From contig JAJTUQ010000003.1 of NCBI GenBank assembly GCA_021399445.1, positions 2,108,001 through 2,172,000 of the forward strand: a stretch of 64,000 nucleotides of DNA. The letters are read 5' to 3'. The number at the start of each line of letters is the position of its first letter. Positions within the stretch are counted from its first letter, which is position 1. This DNA comes from Xylogone sp. PMI_703. Its lineage: Eukaryota; Ascomycota; Leotiomycetes. Below are positions 34,101 to 44,679 of the stretch, piece by piece. Below the pieces are notes generated by a model. It had not been told where the DNA came from. It worked only from the letters and a program-made list of their open reading frames with translations, and searched no databases. Both the position numbers and the translations under genes were made by a program.

Positions 34101-35593
34101 AGCGCGGCTACGAGTCTATCACTAGGCTTTTGTGTCGAGTAGAGAATAGCGCCACACTACTCAATGGTGCTGATAAGAAGGGAAAGACTCCAATGCATCT
34201 CGCTGTGGAAAAGGTTCATGAAGCCATTGTACGGATTCTTGCACCGCTTATGGCGGCTTCGTCCATCGATCCCAGGGACGATAATGGGTACACTCCTCTG
34301 CACCACGCTGCGTGCTGGGCAGATGTCCAACACTGGCTCCATACAGCCAGATCCAGAGCCGGAGGATGTTCAGCCGGCGCTGCCAGCAGCATATCTCTCT
34401 CGAGCACGCTCAAGATACAACACGCAAAAGATGACAACATTCAGGATGAAAAATTGTTTGATTCTATAATCCGCATTCTGCTTGATCATGGGGCACGAGT
34501 TGAAGCAGTCGACTCATTCGGACAAACGCCATTGCATCTCGCTGTCTTTGCGGAGCAATTATCAGCTATTTCAGTACTCTCGAAACATGGTAAATGCAAT
34601 CTCTCGCCTCGGAATAGTGCAGGTTTCACTCCGCTGATGTGGGCTACTGACAACAGTTTATTCGAGGTTGCCGAATTGCTCCTTGGGCTCGGCGCGAATC
34701 CTTCAATTGCCACCGATGACAACCGAACACCATTGCTATTTGCAACGTATGAAAAGAATACTGAAATGATTCAGCTGTTACTCCGGTTTAATGCTGACCC
34801 ATGTTCCCAAATCGAAGGCGGTCGCGAAAATGGTGGTTCTCCGCTCTACATATCCTGCCAACATGGGCCACTCGAGGCGGCAAAGCTACTCATAGACAAG
34901 GCAACCGACTTGAACATCACCTTTAGGGAATCGGGAGACACGCCATTACTGATTTCCCTCAACTGGACAAAGCATCACAAGATCTCTGAGGCACTGATCG
35001 GCGCTGGAGCAGATATATTCCAAAGTGATAACGACAACTATACTCCACTTCATGCTGCAGCCGTGCAGGGCGGAGAGTCTCTAACTAAACTACTCCTTTC
35101 CCTGGGTGCCGATATTAATCAGCGGACAATCAAGATTGGATACACTCCCTTTATGTGCGCCGTTAGCAGTAAATGCTATCCCGTTGCCCAGCTTCTCGCC
35201 AACGCAGGTTCCGATCTACACCTGACAGATCCCCGTGGCGGTACTATGCTGCACCTAGCTGCGTATTTGGGACCACCAGAGACGATTCAACTTTTGCTGG
35301 ATGCGGGGATCGATGTCAATATGGTGGACGATCATGGGGCCACTGCACTGCACGACGCAGTAGCTTCCGGATCCGTGGCATCGGTGAAGATGCTTGTTGA
35401 TGCGGGAGCGGACTTGACTGCCGTTTGTGAGGAATACGGCGGCACGGCTTTAGAGGTGGCGATAAAGAGAAAAAATTGGCAGGAGGAGCATCGTCAGAAT
35501 ATGGAAAAGGAGGAGCAGGTGGTGCAATATTTGCAAGGCCTTGTCAGCACAAGTCTGCCAGATCGTACAGCAACTACGGCAGCGAACAATTAA
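31183..35593 (+). CDS. NLR-like STAND protein: N-terminal NACHT-associated domain, NACHT NTPase, ankyrin repeats
   Basis: Exons 31183-31665 and 31772-35593 join across a 106-bp intron (GTAGGC donor, TAGCCAG acceptor) in phase 0, giving 1435 codons and 1434 residues. Order: a disordered Ala/Asp/Pro start, an N-terminal domain of the kind found before fungal NACHT modules (LWKKAYRNLYDEN… to about residue 250), a NACHT NTPase with Walker A HGNPGKGKSML and Walker B FIIDALDECD, a winged-helix-like linker, then about fourteen ankyrin repeats (TPLHHATWNGHEDVVALL type). One stretch of about 45 residues near 34.33-34.45 kb breaks the repeat rhythm and may be an insert or a local frame disturbance. Such proteins act as intracellular sensors in non-self recognition and cell death, oligomerising on ligand binding. 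It is the immediate upstream neighbour of the decayed region at 36-42 kb. Confidence 0.92.
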
Positions 35594-36162
35594 GCTTCTC
35601 GAATGAGGTGTCAGCACAGAGTGAATATATTGAATTTTACAAATGCCAAGGTCTTTTCGAGGGTTTCTTGGCCATAATTATTTTGAGAATTAAACACTAA
35701 CATGAATCTCATACCAGTCAACTCATGAAATGATGAAATGATATTTCGGCGCCTTCCCGCCACTTGGTACGCCATAGTGGCTAAATACTGATCACTGACT
35801 AGAAATTGAAAGTTCTTGCTATTAACACACTTAAAAGTCTTGCTCAAAAACTAAAGAATCGCGTCGATGCTGAGGAACTGAAACAGGTCACCACCCCCTT
35901 CGACACATGGTCCATCCATCACTCACCTTGACTCACTAAAACCTGCTGGTAAAGCAGCCTCTGCTCACCCTTTTAAATAGTTACAGATTCTTTTTATGTT
36001 AGGATTGGTGTACGATGATGGGCCGTTATTTCATCAGACGGAAATAGGTGCTTACCGTTCCAGACCAAAACCAATCTTTCCTTTTCCACAAGCAGGGAAA
36101 CATACCACACTATAAATCTTTCAGCTTGCTCGCTAGAATCTCACTTATTCTTTGATTCCAAA
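35594..36162. other. Convergent intergenic region
   Basis: Between the NLR-like gene and the end of a decayed minus-strand gene. No feature recognised. Confidence 0.5.
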
Positions 36163-37218
36163 TTATTTATCTAACTGTTTCTTAATATATTCATGCTCAT
36201 TATTTAACATCTTGTGGGTAGGAGCTGGAAGCAAAAGCTCTACGATGCGCTTACGGAATGTAGCATATGGTGTGCGTGAGATAACTGTATGACGGATCGA
36301 GATACTCGGCGACGGCGTGGTTGGATGTGGATGGGCAGGCAAATCAAGTTTTTGAAGAAAAGAAGAAGAAACTTCTGCCGTGAAGAGGTGAACGTGTTTT
36401 TATCGTTTATACTAGTGAGCAACACTTGAGCCTAAATAATAAAATTAGCGGACGAAAGTTTGCAAATGAAAAGGATTGTACCAAGAAAGTAGACGAATTT
36501 GCTTCATTTTCTTGTTGTCTTAGAACATGCCGCTGTTGGTATGCTATAGCTATCAAAAGAGCTACTATATATGGATCGTGTAATGGTTCCACAGGAGTGA
36601 GTTGCTTCCACCTAATTCGATATAAAGCGTTTGTGGCTTCACTATGCTGTTTACTTCGACCTCGGTATGCCGGTAGGCTCTTGAGTCATTGTTCAACAAT
36701 ACATGACTGGTCAACAAATGCCACAACAGGAGGTACATGCCCATTAGCTGCAGCACTTCTGTTATTTCCGAGATAAAAAACAACACATGGAAGTGTTTTA
36801 ATGTAACGTTCATTGAAATAAAAATAAAGATCATCTCTATATAAGCTAGAAGATTAGAAGAATACTTTAAAGATCCAAAAGTTCCTACTGACAAAGGTAC
36901 GAATGGACATTCAGGAGATGCGAGTATATTTCGCATCATGCGATTTCGCCAGCCATAACTATCTCGAGAAAAGAGGCTTCTAACATAACCCGAACCAGTT
37001 TCTCCGTTAGATTCTGTATCATTAGCTTCTCGTGGTACTTTCGATAAGCCCGAGGTGGGATTTTCGAAAGAGCATTGAAGAAGCGAAATATGGCGATCAG
37101 TCCACTCCAGAGGGTCAACAAGTAATCGCTCTCTGCAATGAAGCCGAGCAAGTTGGTATATGGACAGATTCGCAAGAGATGACGGTTCTGATACTCGCGA
37201 TGGAGCTGGTGACTGCAT
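36163..37218 (-). pseudogene. Decayed gene of a conserved fungal family of unknown function
   Basis: Read on the minus strand, several stretches of one protein appear in changing frames. A Ser-rich start runs from ATG 37218 (ANLSIYQLARLHCRERLL, NRMMRNILASPECPF). It is followed by DDLYFYFNERYIKTLPCVV, NGHVPPVVAFVDQSC and LTPVEPLHDPYIVALLIA. After a credible 50-bp intron come QVLLTSINDK and HLFTAEVSSSFLQKLDLP, then the stop at 36163-36165. Two lesions interrupt this reading: an in-frame TGA at 36686-36688, and a one-base frame change at the T-run 36397-36401 (A-run on the coding strand). The HDPYIVALLIA block is familiar from ascomycete proteins of unknown role, from memory only. Assembly errors could explain the one-base shift but not the TGA. 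Confidence 0.5.
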
Positions 37219-37461
37219 TAAGGGGAAGCGCTGAAGTGTATGTTTAACAGTAACGATCGAAGACACGGCCTGTTGTACGCACCGACACGACGGGTCTGGT
37301 ATACCCAGCCGGACTAAGTTCAGCCGAGTCTCCGAATATCCCGGTAATTAGAAGGAAGTATCGGGACTCACCTAGAGAAGTGATACTTGAGGTATTAATG
37401 AGAGCATTAGAAAATTAAGAAAAGGATCAAATCACTCCTTTTACTCCGGTAATCAAAGAGT

Positions 37462-37934
37462 TTGAGCTGCTCAACTGAAGTTGCTTTGGGTTGTCGGTAA
37501 TTTTACAGTAATGGGGCCATCCTGGAAAAATGTAAAAGTGGCCCAGTTAGTGCCTCGCGCAAAACAAGGGGCCCCCTTTAGCTACCGCCTTCTGGATAAG
37601 TTATAGCATTGTTGTTTATGCTATGAGGATTGAATACTATAAGCATTCCAGTGAGCTCAATGCCTAGAAGTCGCTAAACTTACAGTGCATTATAGTGATG
37701 GAAAGCCTGAAGGTTACTATGACTACAGGGCAGTCATAGGCCTCTATCGCTAACGAAAGCCTAACGTTTCAGTGGTGTTTCTGCCCGTTAATAATGACGA
37801 GTCTTTATGATGCATTGTTAACCGTTGTCTTAATCTCAGGCATCCATGGCCCACTTTTTAACAGTTTTCTGGGTCAGACACTGTATCCACTTGGGAGTGC
37901 CCATAGGTAAACGGTGAGTGCCTTTAGCTCAAGT
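37462..37934. mobile_element. Diverged inverted-repeat transposon remnant
   Basis: The right end (about 37889-37934, CCATAGGTAAACGG…CCTTTAGCTCAAG) clearly resembles the right terminal repeat of the element at 5538-6187. Just inside it, 37848-37882 is a diverged inverted match of 37505-37543 (words AAAATG/CTGTTAAAAAGTGG and GGCCCA). The far left end, TTGAGCT at 37462, mirrors AGCTCAA at 37928. No intact target duplication or coding frame is visible. I read it as an old, heavily mutated relative of the first element. Confidence 0.5.
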
Positions 37935-38207
37935 CAATATTATTCGTACTTATGCATTAATATGCTTATATTTTAGTTATCTATAGTTATACCAGAGGGT
38001 CAAACGCGCTGTGGTGCCGGATGTCGGTGGTGGTAGTCTGTGAAGTGAAAATAAGAAAACGACTAAGTGGATTTAGGTATTCCCTACTTTTATCTATATC
38101 CTCCTATTCTCCGATGCCCAATCACTCGAGGGCTTCTCCATCTGGTGTCGTGTCTTCAACTGACAAACTATTTAATAATATCGGATCTTCTACTCTAGGC
38201 AATATCC

Positions 38208-38974
38208 TCAATCAACGCTATGCTCTGTCGGGTAGAAACAGTACTCCTCATCTCCAACGGTCATAGTCGCCAATTCAGCCATTTCTTCCAAATCCTCGTC
38301 AACTTCTTCCTTAGTTGCCTCTACTAAGACGATGGGCTCTTCGCTCTTTCCGTCACTCGTCAAGAAAGCACCCATGTTACTAAATAGCTCCGTCTCAAAA
38401 CCGGCCCTCTTCGGCCTGATGACATGCATTCGATATGCAAAAACAATATCCGGCGCCGTGTTATACGAGCCTGTTATCATCTTTTTTTGATGTGCAATGC
38501 CGCCGCCGACTTCCACAGGAACAGTGCCGGCTGGCGGCCCTGAACCACAAATATTTCCACTGAAGCTGCTACCGGCTTCCTTCGTCACCGAGAAGGACGA
38601 CTTTGCGATGCGGAGTCCAGAAATGATATAAACTGGAGACTTCCCGAAAATGCCGGGATTGATATGATCACGAACTTCATGTATAGCAGTGATTGCAGAA
38701 ACAGTAGTTGCTGACAGCGGCTCTGCAAAGGCCGGGATTTCGTGATCTACCTTTCCATATTTCAGAGTGGAATGGCGCTTGGCATCGCTTTTTATCGATG
38801 ACGATGCTGAGCTTTCATGATGGTGGTTTCGTTCGAGGAGAACGCTGGTTCTAGGAAGAGCAATACCGGTATCGCCGGGGAGAGATGCGAGAATTGCTGT
38901 AGGTCGAGCAGGATGTGCAATTACGGTTCCGAGTTGAAAGTGAAGTCGGGTGGGAGAAACCAAGTTTTTGGCAT
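38208..38974 (-). pseudogene. Gasdermin-like gene (HET-Q1/RCD-1 type), apparently frame-broken at its N-terminus
   Basis: The long minus frame ending at 38208 covers about 250 residues of the fungal gasdermin-like family (pore-forming proteins of allorecognition cell death). Supporting stretches are LGTVIAHPARPT, KVDHEIPAF, SPVYIISGLRIAKSSFSV, DIVFAYRMHVIRPKR and an acidic tail (EEVDEDLEEM). That frame has no ATG: a stop lies upstream at 38982-38984 and only late Met codons follow. The only well-placed ATG, at 38972-38974, opens another frame (MPKTWFLPPDFTF) that fits the family's N-terminus but ends at a TAA after 17 codons, beside the start of the conserved frame. Only a few bases separate the two, too few for an intron, so a small deletion is the simplest reading. 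The protease gene follows upstream on the same strand. Confidence 0.72.
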
Positions 38975-39502
38975 AGCGACTTTAGAGTAAATACAACTGT
39001 TTCGAAGAAAGATATTTATCAAGCTTGAATATATTCTTCAATCTTTACAAAGTTTCAAGAAATATCTGCACCGTTTTTCTATGCCTGGAGTTGCCTAGAA
39101 GACTTCAAAGTTGTGTTCGTTGAAGGTGTGAGAACCAATTGAATAAATACCTCGTAATGGCTGATGGGCTCCAAGGGATGCTTGGGCTGAGATTTACGCA
39201 GCATGCATTGCATCTGCAGCTGTTGCATGAAGCGGTCCAGGGCCAGGCTTTGACAACAATTGATTAGATTCCTCTCACCGGCCTGAAAATCGAGAAACAG
39301 AGCCCCGCGAGGCCACGGGGACTTATTTGTATCTAGAATTTCGATGAGAAGTAATAAGTCGAGAAATTGTTAAGCTGAACTCCAGTATATGTGAGCTCGT
39401 GAAGAGTTGTCTCCATGTGGTATTTGTTTTAAATTGCCTCAAGTAAAAGAAAAAGGTAAATCAAGAGCTGTATATGGAATGTTCTTTACTCTCAAGTGTC
39501 TA
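38975..39502. other. Spacer between protease and gasdermin-like genes
   Basis: 528 bases on the promoter side of the gasdermin-like gene. No other gene or repeat seen. Confidence 0.5.
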
Positions 39503-42400
39503 TCATGAACGAAGGCCGGAAATAGCTGTAAATATTGCAGCCAAAATCTCTACGTCCTTTGATCTTTCACTCCAGAAACCAATAGGATTGATGAAATCGC
39601 CTTGGTAGTCCCTGTTTACTGCCATCACTTTAAGCATGCGAGCCATCCCGTCGCTGGTTTTAAGCTTATCATTGATCTCGTTGAACCATTTGGCTTGGAG
39701 TAATTCTGGGAGAGTGGCGGTATAGGACAGCGTGATGGCGACAATTCCGGCAGCAATTGCAGTAGCAATCGAAGTTCCGGGACTGAAATCTCCTTCGGGG
39801 AAAAATTTCTGGACTTCTTCGATGATTGTGGTAGGAATGTTGTCTCCGTACGTTCCAATGAGTCGAGGCGCGTCGGCGGATTTCGTCGGATTGGTCTTCA
39901 GGTATGTTCCTTGATAATCGGTGGCGTAGATCGAAATGACAGAAGGATGACGAGCGGGAAAGGCTTCTCCACGATCGGTTGAAGAATTCCCAGCGCTAGC
40001 TAGGAATATAATTGAGTTTGCTCGCTCCTTCCTGACTTTGTCGATGGCATCTGATATAATTGTACTAGTCTTTGGAAAGCCAAATGACATGGATATTAGA
40101 TCAACTCTCCAATCTAATCCCGCGTATTCGATTGCTTGGGCCACATTTTCCTCGTTCTGTTCTAGCTGGTCTTGAGTCTCCGCAACATGGGCAACATAGA
40201 GATCCACGAATGGGGCAACTTGTAGGACTAGGCGTACCATGAACGATCCATGTCCAAAATTGTCGATGTAGAATTGTGAGTCAGCAGCGAAGTCTTTCCA
40301 GCCTCTGAAGCAGCTCGCTACTCGAATGTTCTGGAAAAAATTAAGATCCTTATTGCAACCCGTATCCAAAATTGCAACTCGAATTGGAGTTGTTGTCTTT
40401 GTACGCCTTCGACAGCGAAACACATGGCTGCAGATGACGTTGAGTCGATCCACCCAGCCATCAATTCGACTCGCGGTGCCACCATCGAAGGTAGGCGTTT
40501 GCATCTCACACCAGAATTTTCCAAAGTCCTCGTCTTTGGCAACAGTTGATTTGTGTTGTTCAACTCTCCGCATTGTGATAAACTGAACGTCGGTCAATGG
40601 GTTGAAGCCGACATTTGCCAGCCAAAGCAATGGAGCGACAACCTTTCTGTACAGAGAATCCTTTCTTTCTTCAAGAACTCGGATTTTTGCATCATTTAAA
40701 TCCTGACAGGCCGTTTGATTCCGTCCATGTTGTTTCCTTATCAATCTCCGCGTCTCCTTGAAATTTCGAGACTCTAAGCAGTTTTCGACAGCTTCAACGA
40801 AGACATTTTTGTACGAAAAACTGTCCCATTTAGCCTTTTTAAACTCGTCCAAATGCATCTTGGCCTTTGCATGCGCTTTATTGGTGTGAGCGACGGGACT
40901 AAGCTTGGAGACATTTGGATCAAAAGGTTCCAATCCAAGTGCCTTGCCGAAGCCAATTTCAAGCAAGATAATACCCAAAAAGAGAATTCGGGGGTATCGG
41001 TGAGTGTAATCACCCATCTCGAGGTACTCATTAGGTGAACGGCTGTATGGAATGAGAGGGAATGAAACAAAAGCCTTCAGTGGAACTGGGCTGTCAGGTT
41101 GGCTGTCCACTGGCATGAACCAAATGTCGTTACTGCTCCATCTCACATCCATCAGGTCCGAGCTATAAAACTGCCAACAGGCGCGGGCCACAGCATGAGC
41201 CAAGTTAATTTTGTGCTCGACGGTGAGATCGCTGAACTTGAGTAAGCTGGAAAGTTGGATCCCGTCGCCAGGACAAGTGAAATGCTCAAGAACTTCTGGA
41301 TTAGGGTATTTGCGAAGCTGGTAGTTTTCGTCCAACTGAAGACGAACTAGGTTATAATTCGGTTCATCTAGCATTCGGCATATAGTTCCTTGTTTGATTC
41401 GGACCATCTTACGATCGGGTTCATCATCTGAATCTGAGCTTTCCGGATCCGAATCCAAGTCCGAATTACCGTTACCGTCCCCCAATTTCCTAGTCACGAT
41501 CAGTTTGAGACTGGAGTTTCGTAGCGAACGTACAAGGAGATGTCAAGAGAAATCTCTTGCCAAAACTTCATTCCTTCTGCAGCAACGATTAGTTCAACAT
41601 GAGCAAGTTCCTCTCTCATCCGCACTCCATTGTTTAGACAAATTCTGGTGTGATGCCATGCACCTTGCATATTGTCCCGGATTTGAACGGTGTGTGTCGT
41701 TGGATCACAAGTGGAGTGCTTCTTAATGGTATCAATTAAACATCGATTGATTCGCTCTGGGTATATATCTTCTTCTCGAGGATTTAGATGACGATCATAA
41801 GGATTACTTTGATCACTATCGCTTTAGTCGGTTCGATTGAGCTTGCCCCAGAGGTTTTCAAATCGTTGTCGATACGGTTCAATGCGATCCGCCTTTTGCA
41901 TTAAGAATTTCTCGATTGACTTATTCATTTGATCTTTGTCGGACTGAAACTTTTGAACTAGAATATTGTAGAGGCTTTGAGGATTTAACCTGATCAAATC
42001 CTGAACTGGATAAAGAGACCACTGTCGGTATGTTGTTAGAAATACATCATAGCTGAATGAATATATTAGGAAATCTCCGCGATGATATTGAACGACATAA
42101 GAAGTATCCTGTGATGACGACAGCGCTTCTTTACTTTTTGTAAATCGTGGAGATTTGGAGTAGTAGAGAAACACATACCGTGCATATTTCTAGAAGATCT
42201 CGTAGAGCCCCATGAGATAGCCTTTGAATCTCCGAGGAAAGTTGATAGATGGGTTGAGATTCCAAAGCGTTTGAGACAAAATGAAGGTGGACGGCGATGT
42301 TGGCGCCAACCGGGGATTGGCATTTCCGCGCGAGGCCGAACATTACCTCCCAGGCCACGACGGCAACTGAGGCCAACAGCTCAGAATTCTTCGAAGTCAT
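39503..42400 (-). CDS. Subtilisin-like (S8) serine protease of the HET-Q2 type, with an in-frame TAA
   Basis: Exons 42179-42400, 41534-42108 and 39503-41489 join across introns of 70 and 44 bp and sum to 928 codons in frame. The last third is an S8 subtilase with all three catalytic residues: Asp in VAILDTG (near 40365), His in DNFGHGSFM (near 40249) and Ser in SPGTSIATA (near 39770). Upstream is a large N-terminal region (about 560 residues) of the DUF7580-like type seen in fungal allorecognition proteins (CDPTTHTVQIR, EELAHVELIV, KINLAHAVARACWQFY). There is no signal peptide, so the protein is cytosolic. A TAA at 41824-41826 (codon 169) interrupts the frame although similarity-like sequence continues on both sides. 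A 54-bp intron at 41822-41875 (GTATCG…AAAG) would remove it in frame, but its signals are poor. Known relatives cut and activate a neighbouring gasdermin-like protein. Confidence 0.82.
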
Positions 42401-42738
42401 AGCCGGCAAGTTGTGGATGAGAGCATGGTATCGCGGCAAGCAGGATCGTTTGTGATGCTGTTTGACGGTGACGAGGCTGGCTGTGGATGCATTCTGCTCA
42501 TGGAACAACCTCCACCTGATCAACCCCACATCGAGGCACCAAGTGGAACAAAAGCCTCGCGCGGCCCTCTTGAGCTGTGTGCTGACAGTTTGAGCCTGCT
42601 CTTTAGATATCAATCTACTTTGAGTTAGTCGGACCTGATGCGGAACTCCATAGCTCGATGATAGCACTACCGAGCTGTCAAATGGCATTCAACTACGGAA
42701 CTATGCAACTGGTATGAGGCACCAGGCGGATCGTTCAA
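42401..42738. promoter_or_regulatory. Bidirectional promoter region
   Basis: The 338 bases between the divergent starts of the protease gene and the zinc-finger gene. Shared control is possible. No specific site recognised. Confidence 0.4.
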
Positions 42739-44679
42739 ATGGCCACCGCGGACATGCCAGAGGCGTCAACGGCGGAATTAACGCAATCATGTTTTGACCA
42801 GTTCGCTTTCTGCATTGATAAACTGAATGGAACAACCAAAACCCACATCGGTAACCGCCATGCTGACTTCAAGCTCTGGGCGGATAGCGTTGGAGTTGTT
42901 GCACAAGGAGAGGCATCTCTGGACAGGAGGTTCCACGGTCGACACAGTGATATCTTCCTTATTAAAGGTCTTCTGTCCATACTGGAGGGGTGTTTGAAAG
43001 CTTGTGCCTCTGCAGCCAACAATGAACATAGTATCCAGGAGCATCTTGGAAGGATCGACTCTATGGTACAGAACCTGGTCTTGGTTGGTGTCGCTATTCG
43101 CCGGAGTGGTAAAAAGTCTCGGCTCCAGAAAGCAGATGCCTCGTTCGATCGGGACAAATATCTCGACCTTAGAGCACATCTTGCCAGCTTGATCGTGTCA
43201 AAGCCTACTGAAGGTCCCAGAGTGATCGACGAGAATACAGGGAGCTCAGAATACTTCGCCAAATTAGAGCTAGACCCTATCCAAGACCGGTTGGTTGAGG
43301 CCAACTTGAGGCGTCGACACAGACTCATGGAAGCTCAGAGACATTCATACTTGTTGAAAGGCCCAATATCATTTCCCCATCCTCAAACACCGATACCTGA
43401 AGCGCACACCGTAGCTTCAGGCTCTACTCAACCTACGCCTGAGGATTTAGAGAGTCAGGTAAACAAGATGACGTTGAAGGAAAAAGAGCCGAAGCCTGGT
43501 GTCATCAGAGCTGCGAGTAACACCTTGACAACGCCCGGAACAATTGCATCAGCTCCAGAGACCGGGTTTAAAGGACTTCAACAGAAGGGTCCAGCCGGGT
43601 CAACGGTCACTAGAATCACCGCTATCACTGCAGGAGCTCAGTATCCCAAGGTAAAGGCCGCGAATACTAATCAACTTTCTTTTAAATGCCCATGCTGTTG
43701 TCAAGCTATTCCCGCAAGAGAAGGGGAAGACAGCCAGTTTAGGAAACATTTAGCATACGATATATGCCCTTATACGTGCATTCTCGACAACTGCCCAACT
43801 CCTTACAAACTCTTTGTCACAGAGAAAGAATGGTATGAACATTTTATGAGTGTCCATCCACCTCGATGGCAATGTCCTTGTTGTCCCGGAGATCCTCCCA
43901 TCTTCATCTCGCTAGCAGACATTATGGCACATCTCCAAATAGATCATTCGAATGACGTGTCCGATGATGAGCTTGCCGATGTCTTGTCTGAATCCGTAAT
44001 CCATGTCATGAGTATAACAAAATGCCCACTCTGCGATTCGGATGGACCTCCGGATTCCCCAGAGCTGGTAGAGCATGTCTTAGAACACATCCACGACTTT
44101 TCACTACGTTCGCTTCCTTGGCCCAAAGACCCCCTACTGAACCTCAACAGGTCTACGGGGACATTCAACGTTAGCCTGAGACACGCCGATTATATCGCTC
44201 GGTGGATAGACGAAACTGCTCCCGAGGAAGAGCGTTTACTGCAGCTCTGCGCCTTCGACCACAATTCAGCAGCGAACGCTGAGGGGAAAAGTTTAAAGGA
44301 ATCAGAAAAAGACTACTTTGCTCAGAATGACTACTTCTTAGACGAATCAAGCGACGGCAGATACCTGTTTCAATCCGGACAATTGTCGGATGTTACTGAT
44401 CACACTAGATCAAAAGTTTCGAACACTCTCTCTTCCTTTGAATCCCAACCTGTCAGCTTGTCCCCCTCACTCGCTGGTTCAGATTACCTCAAAGGCTTAC
44501 CCCCGGGGGGCATGAGGGCGCTGTTCGAGAGGACGCACGTATGGTATTGCGGGTGGTGCGAGGAGGGACCACATTCAGACTTCAATGATTTCTGTATTCA
44601 ATGTAACCGCCGAATAGATAGCTCTGCACGCGTAGAGTACAGAGTGCCCCATGAACCATACCAAAATGAAAAGAAATAG
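42739..44679 (+). CDS. C2H2-type zinc-finger protein of the fungal STAND/allorecognition-linked type
   Basis: An intronless 646-residue protein. Residues 1-200 form a helical N-terminal domain (CFDQFAFCIDKLNGT, LKACASAANNEHSIQEHL) of the type found at the front of fungal NLR-like and ankyrin proteins. A Ser/Thr/Pro linker follows. From about 310 comes a Cys/His-rich block: CPCCCQAIPAREGEDSQFRKH, CILDNCPTPYKLFVTEKEW and WQCPCCPGDPP, then further C2H2-like pairs to about 470. Near the C-terminus, HVWYCGWCEEGPH and FCIQCNRR add another Cys cluster. The zinc-binding block is characteristic of a fungal family often encoded near death effectors. The role is unknown; nucleic acid or partner binding is inferred. 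It shares a promoter region with the protease gene. Confidence 0.8.
   Translation: MATADMPEASTAELTQSCFDQFAFCIDKLNGTTKTHIGNRHADFKLWADSVGVVAQGEASLDRRFHGRHSDIFLIKGLLSILEGCLKACASAANNEHSIQEHLGRIDSMVQNLVLVGVAIRRSGKKSRLQKADASFDRDKYLDLRAHLASLIVSKPTEGPRVIDENTGSSEYFAKLELDPIQDRLVEANLRRRHRLMEAQRHSYLLKGPISFPHPQTPIPEAHTVASGSTQPTPEDLESQVNKMTLKEKEPKPGVIRAASNTLTTPGTIASAPETGFKGLQQKGPAGSTVTRITAITAGAQYPKVKAANTNQLSFKCPCCCQAIPAREGEDSQFRKHLAYDICPYTCILDNCPTPYKLFVTEKEWYEHFMSVHPPRWQCPCCPGDPPIFISLADIMAHLQIDHSNDVSDDELADVLSESVIHVMSITKCPLCDSDGPPDSPELVEHVLEHIHDFSLRSLPWPKDPLLNLNRSTGTFNVSLRHADYIARWIDETAPEEERLLQLCAFDHNSAANAEGKSLKESEKDYFAQNDYFLDESSDGRYLFQSGQLSDVTDHTRSKVSNTLSSFESQPVSLSPSLAGSDYLKGLPPGGMRALFERTHVWYCGWCEEGPHSDFNDFCIQCNRRIDSSARVEYRVPHEPYQNEKK

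Noticed and set aside
42735..43328. 197-residue minus-strand frame over the zinc-finger gene
   Set aside because: Antisense to an intact 646-residue frame with clear zinc-binding motifs; no family features of its own.
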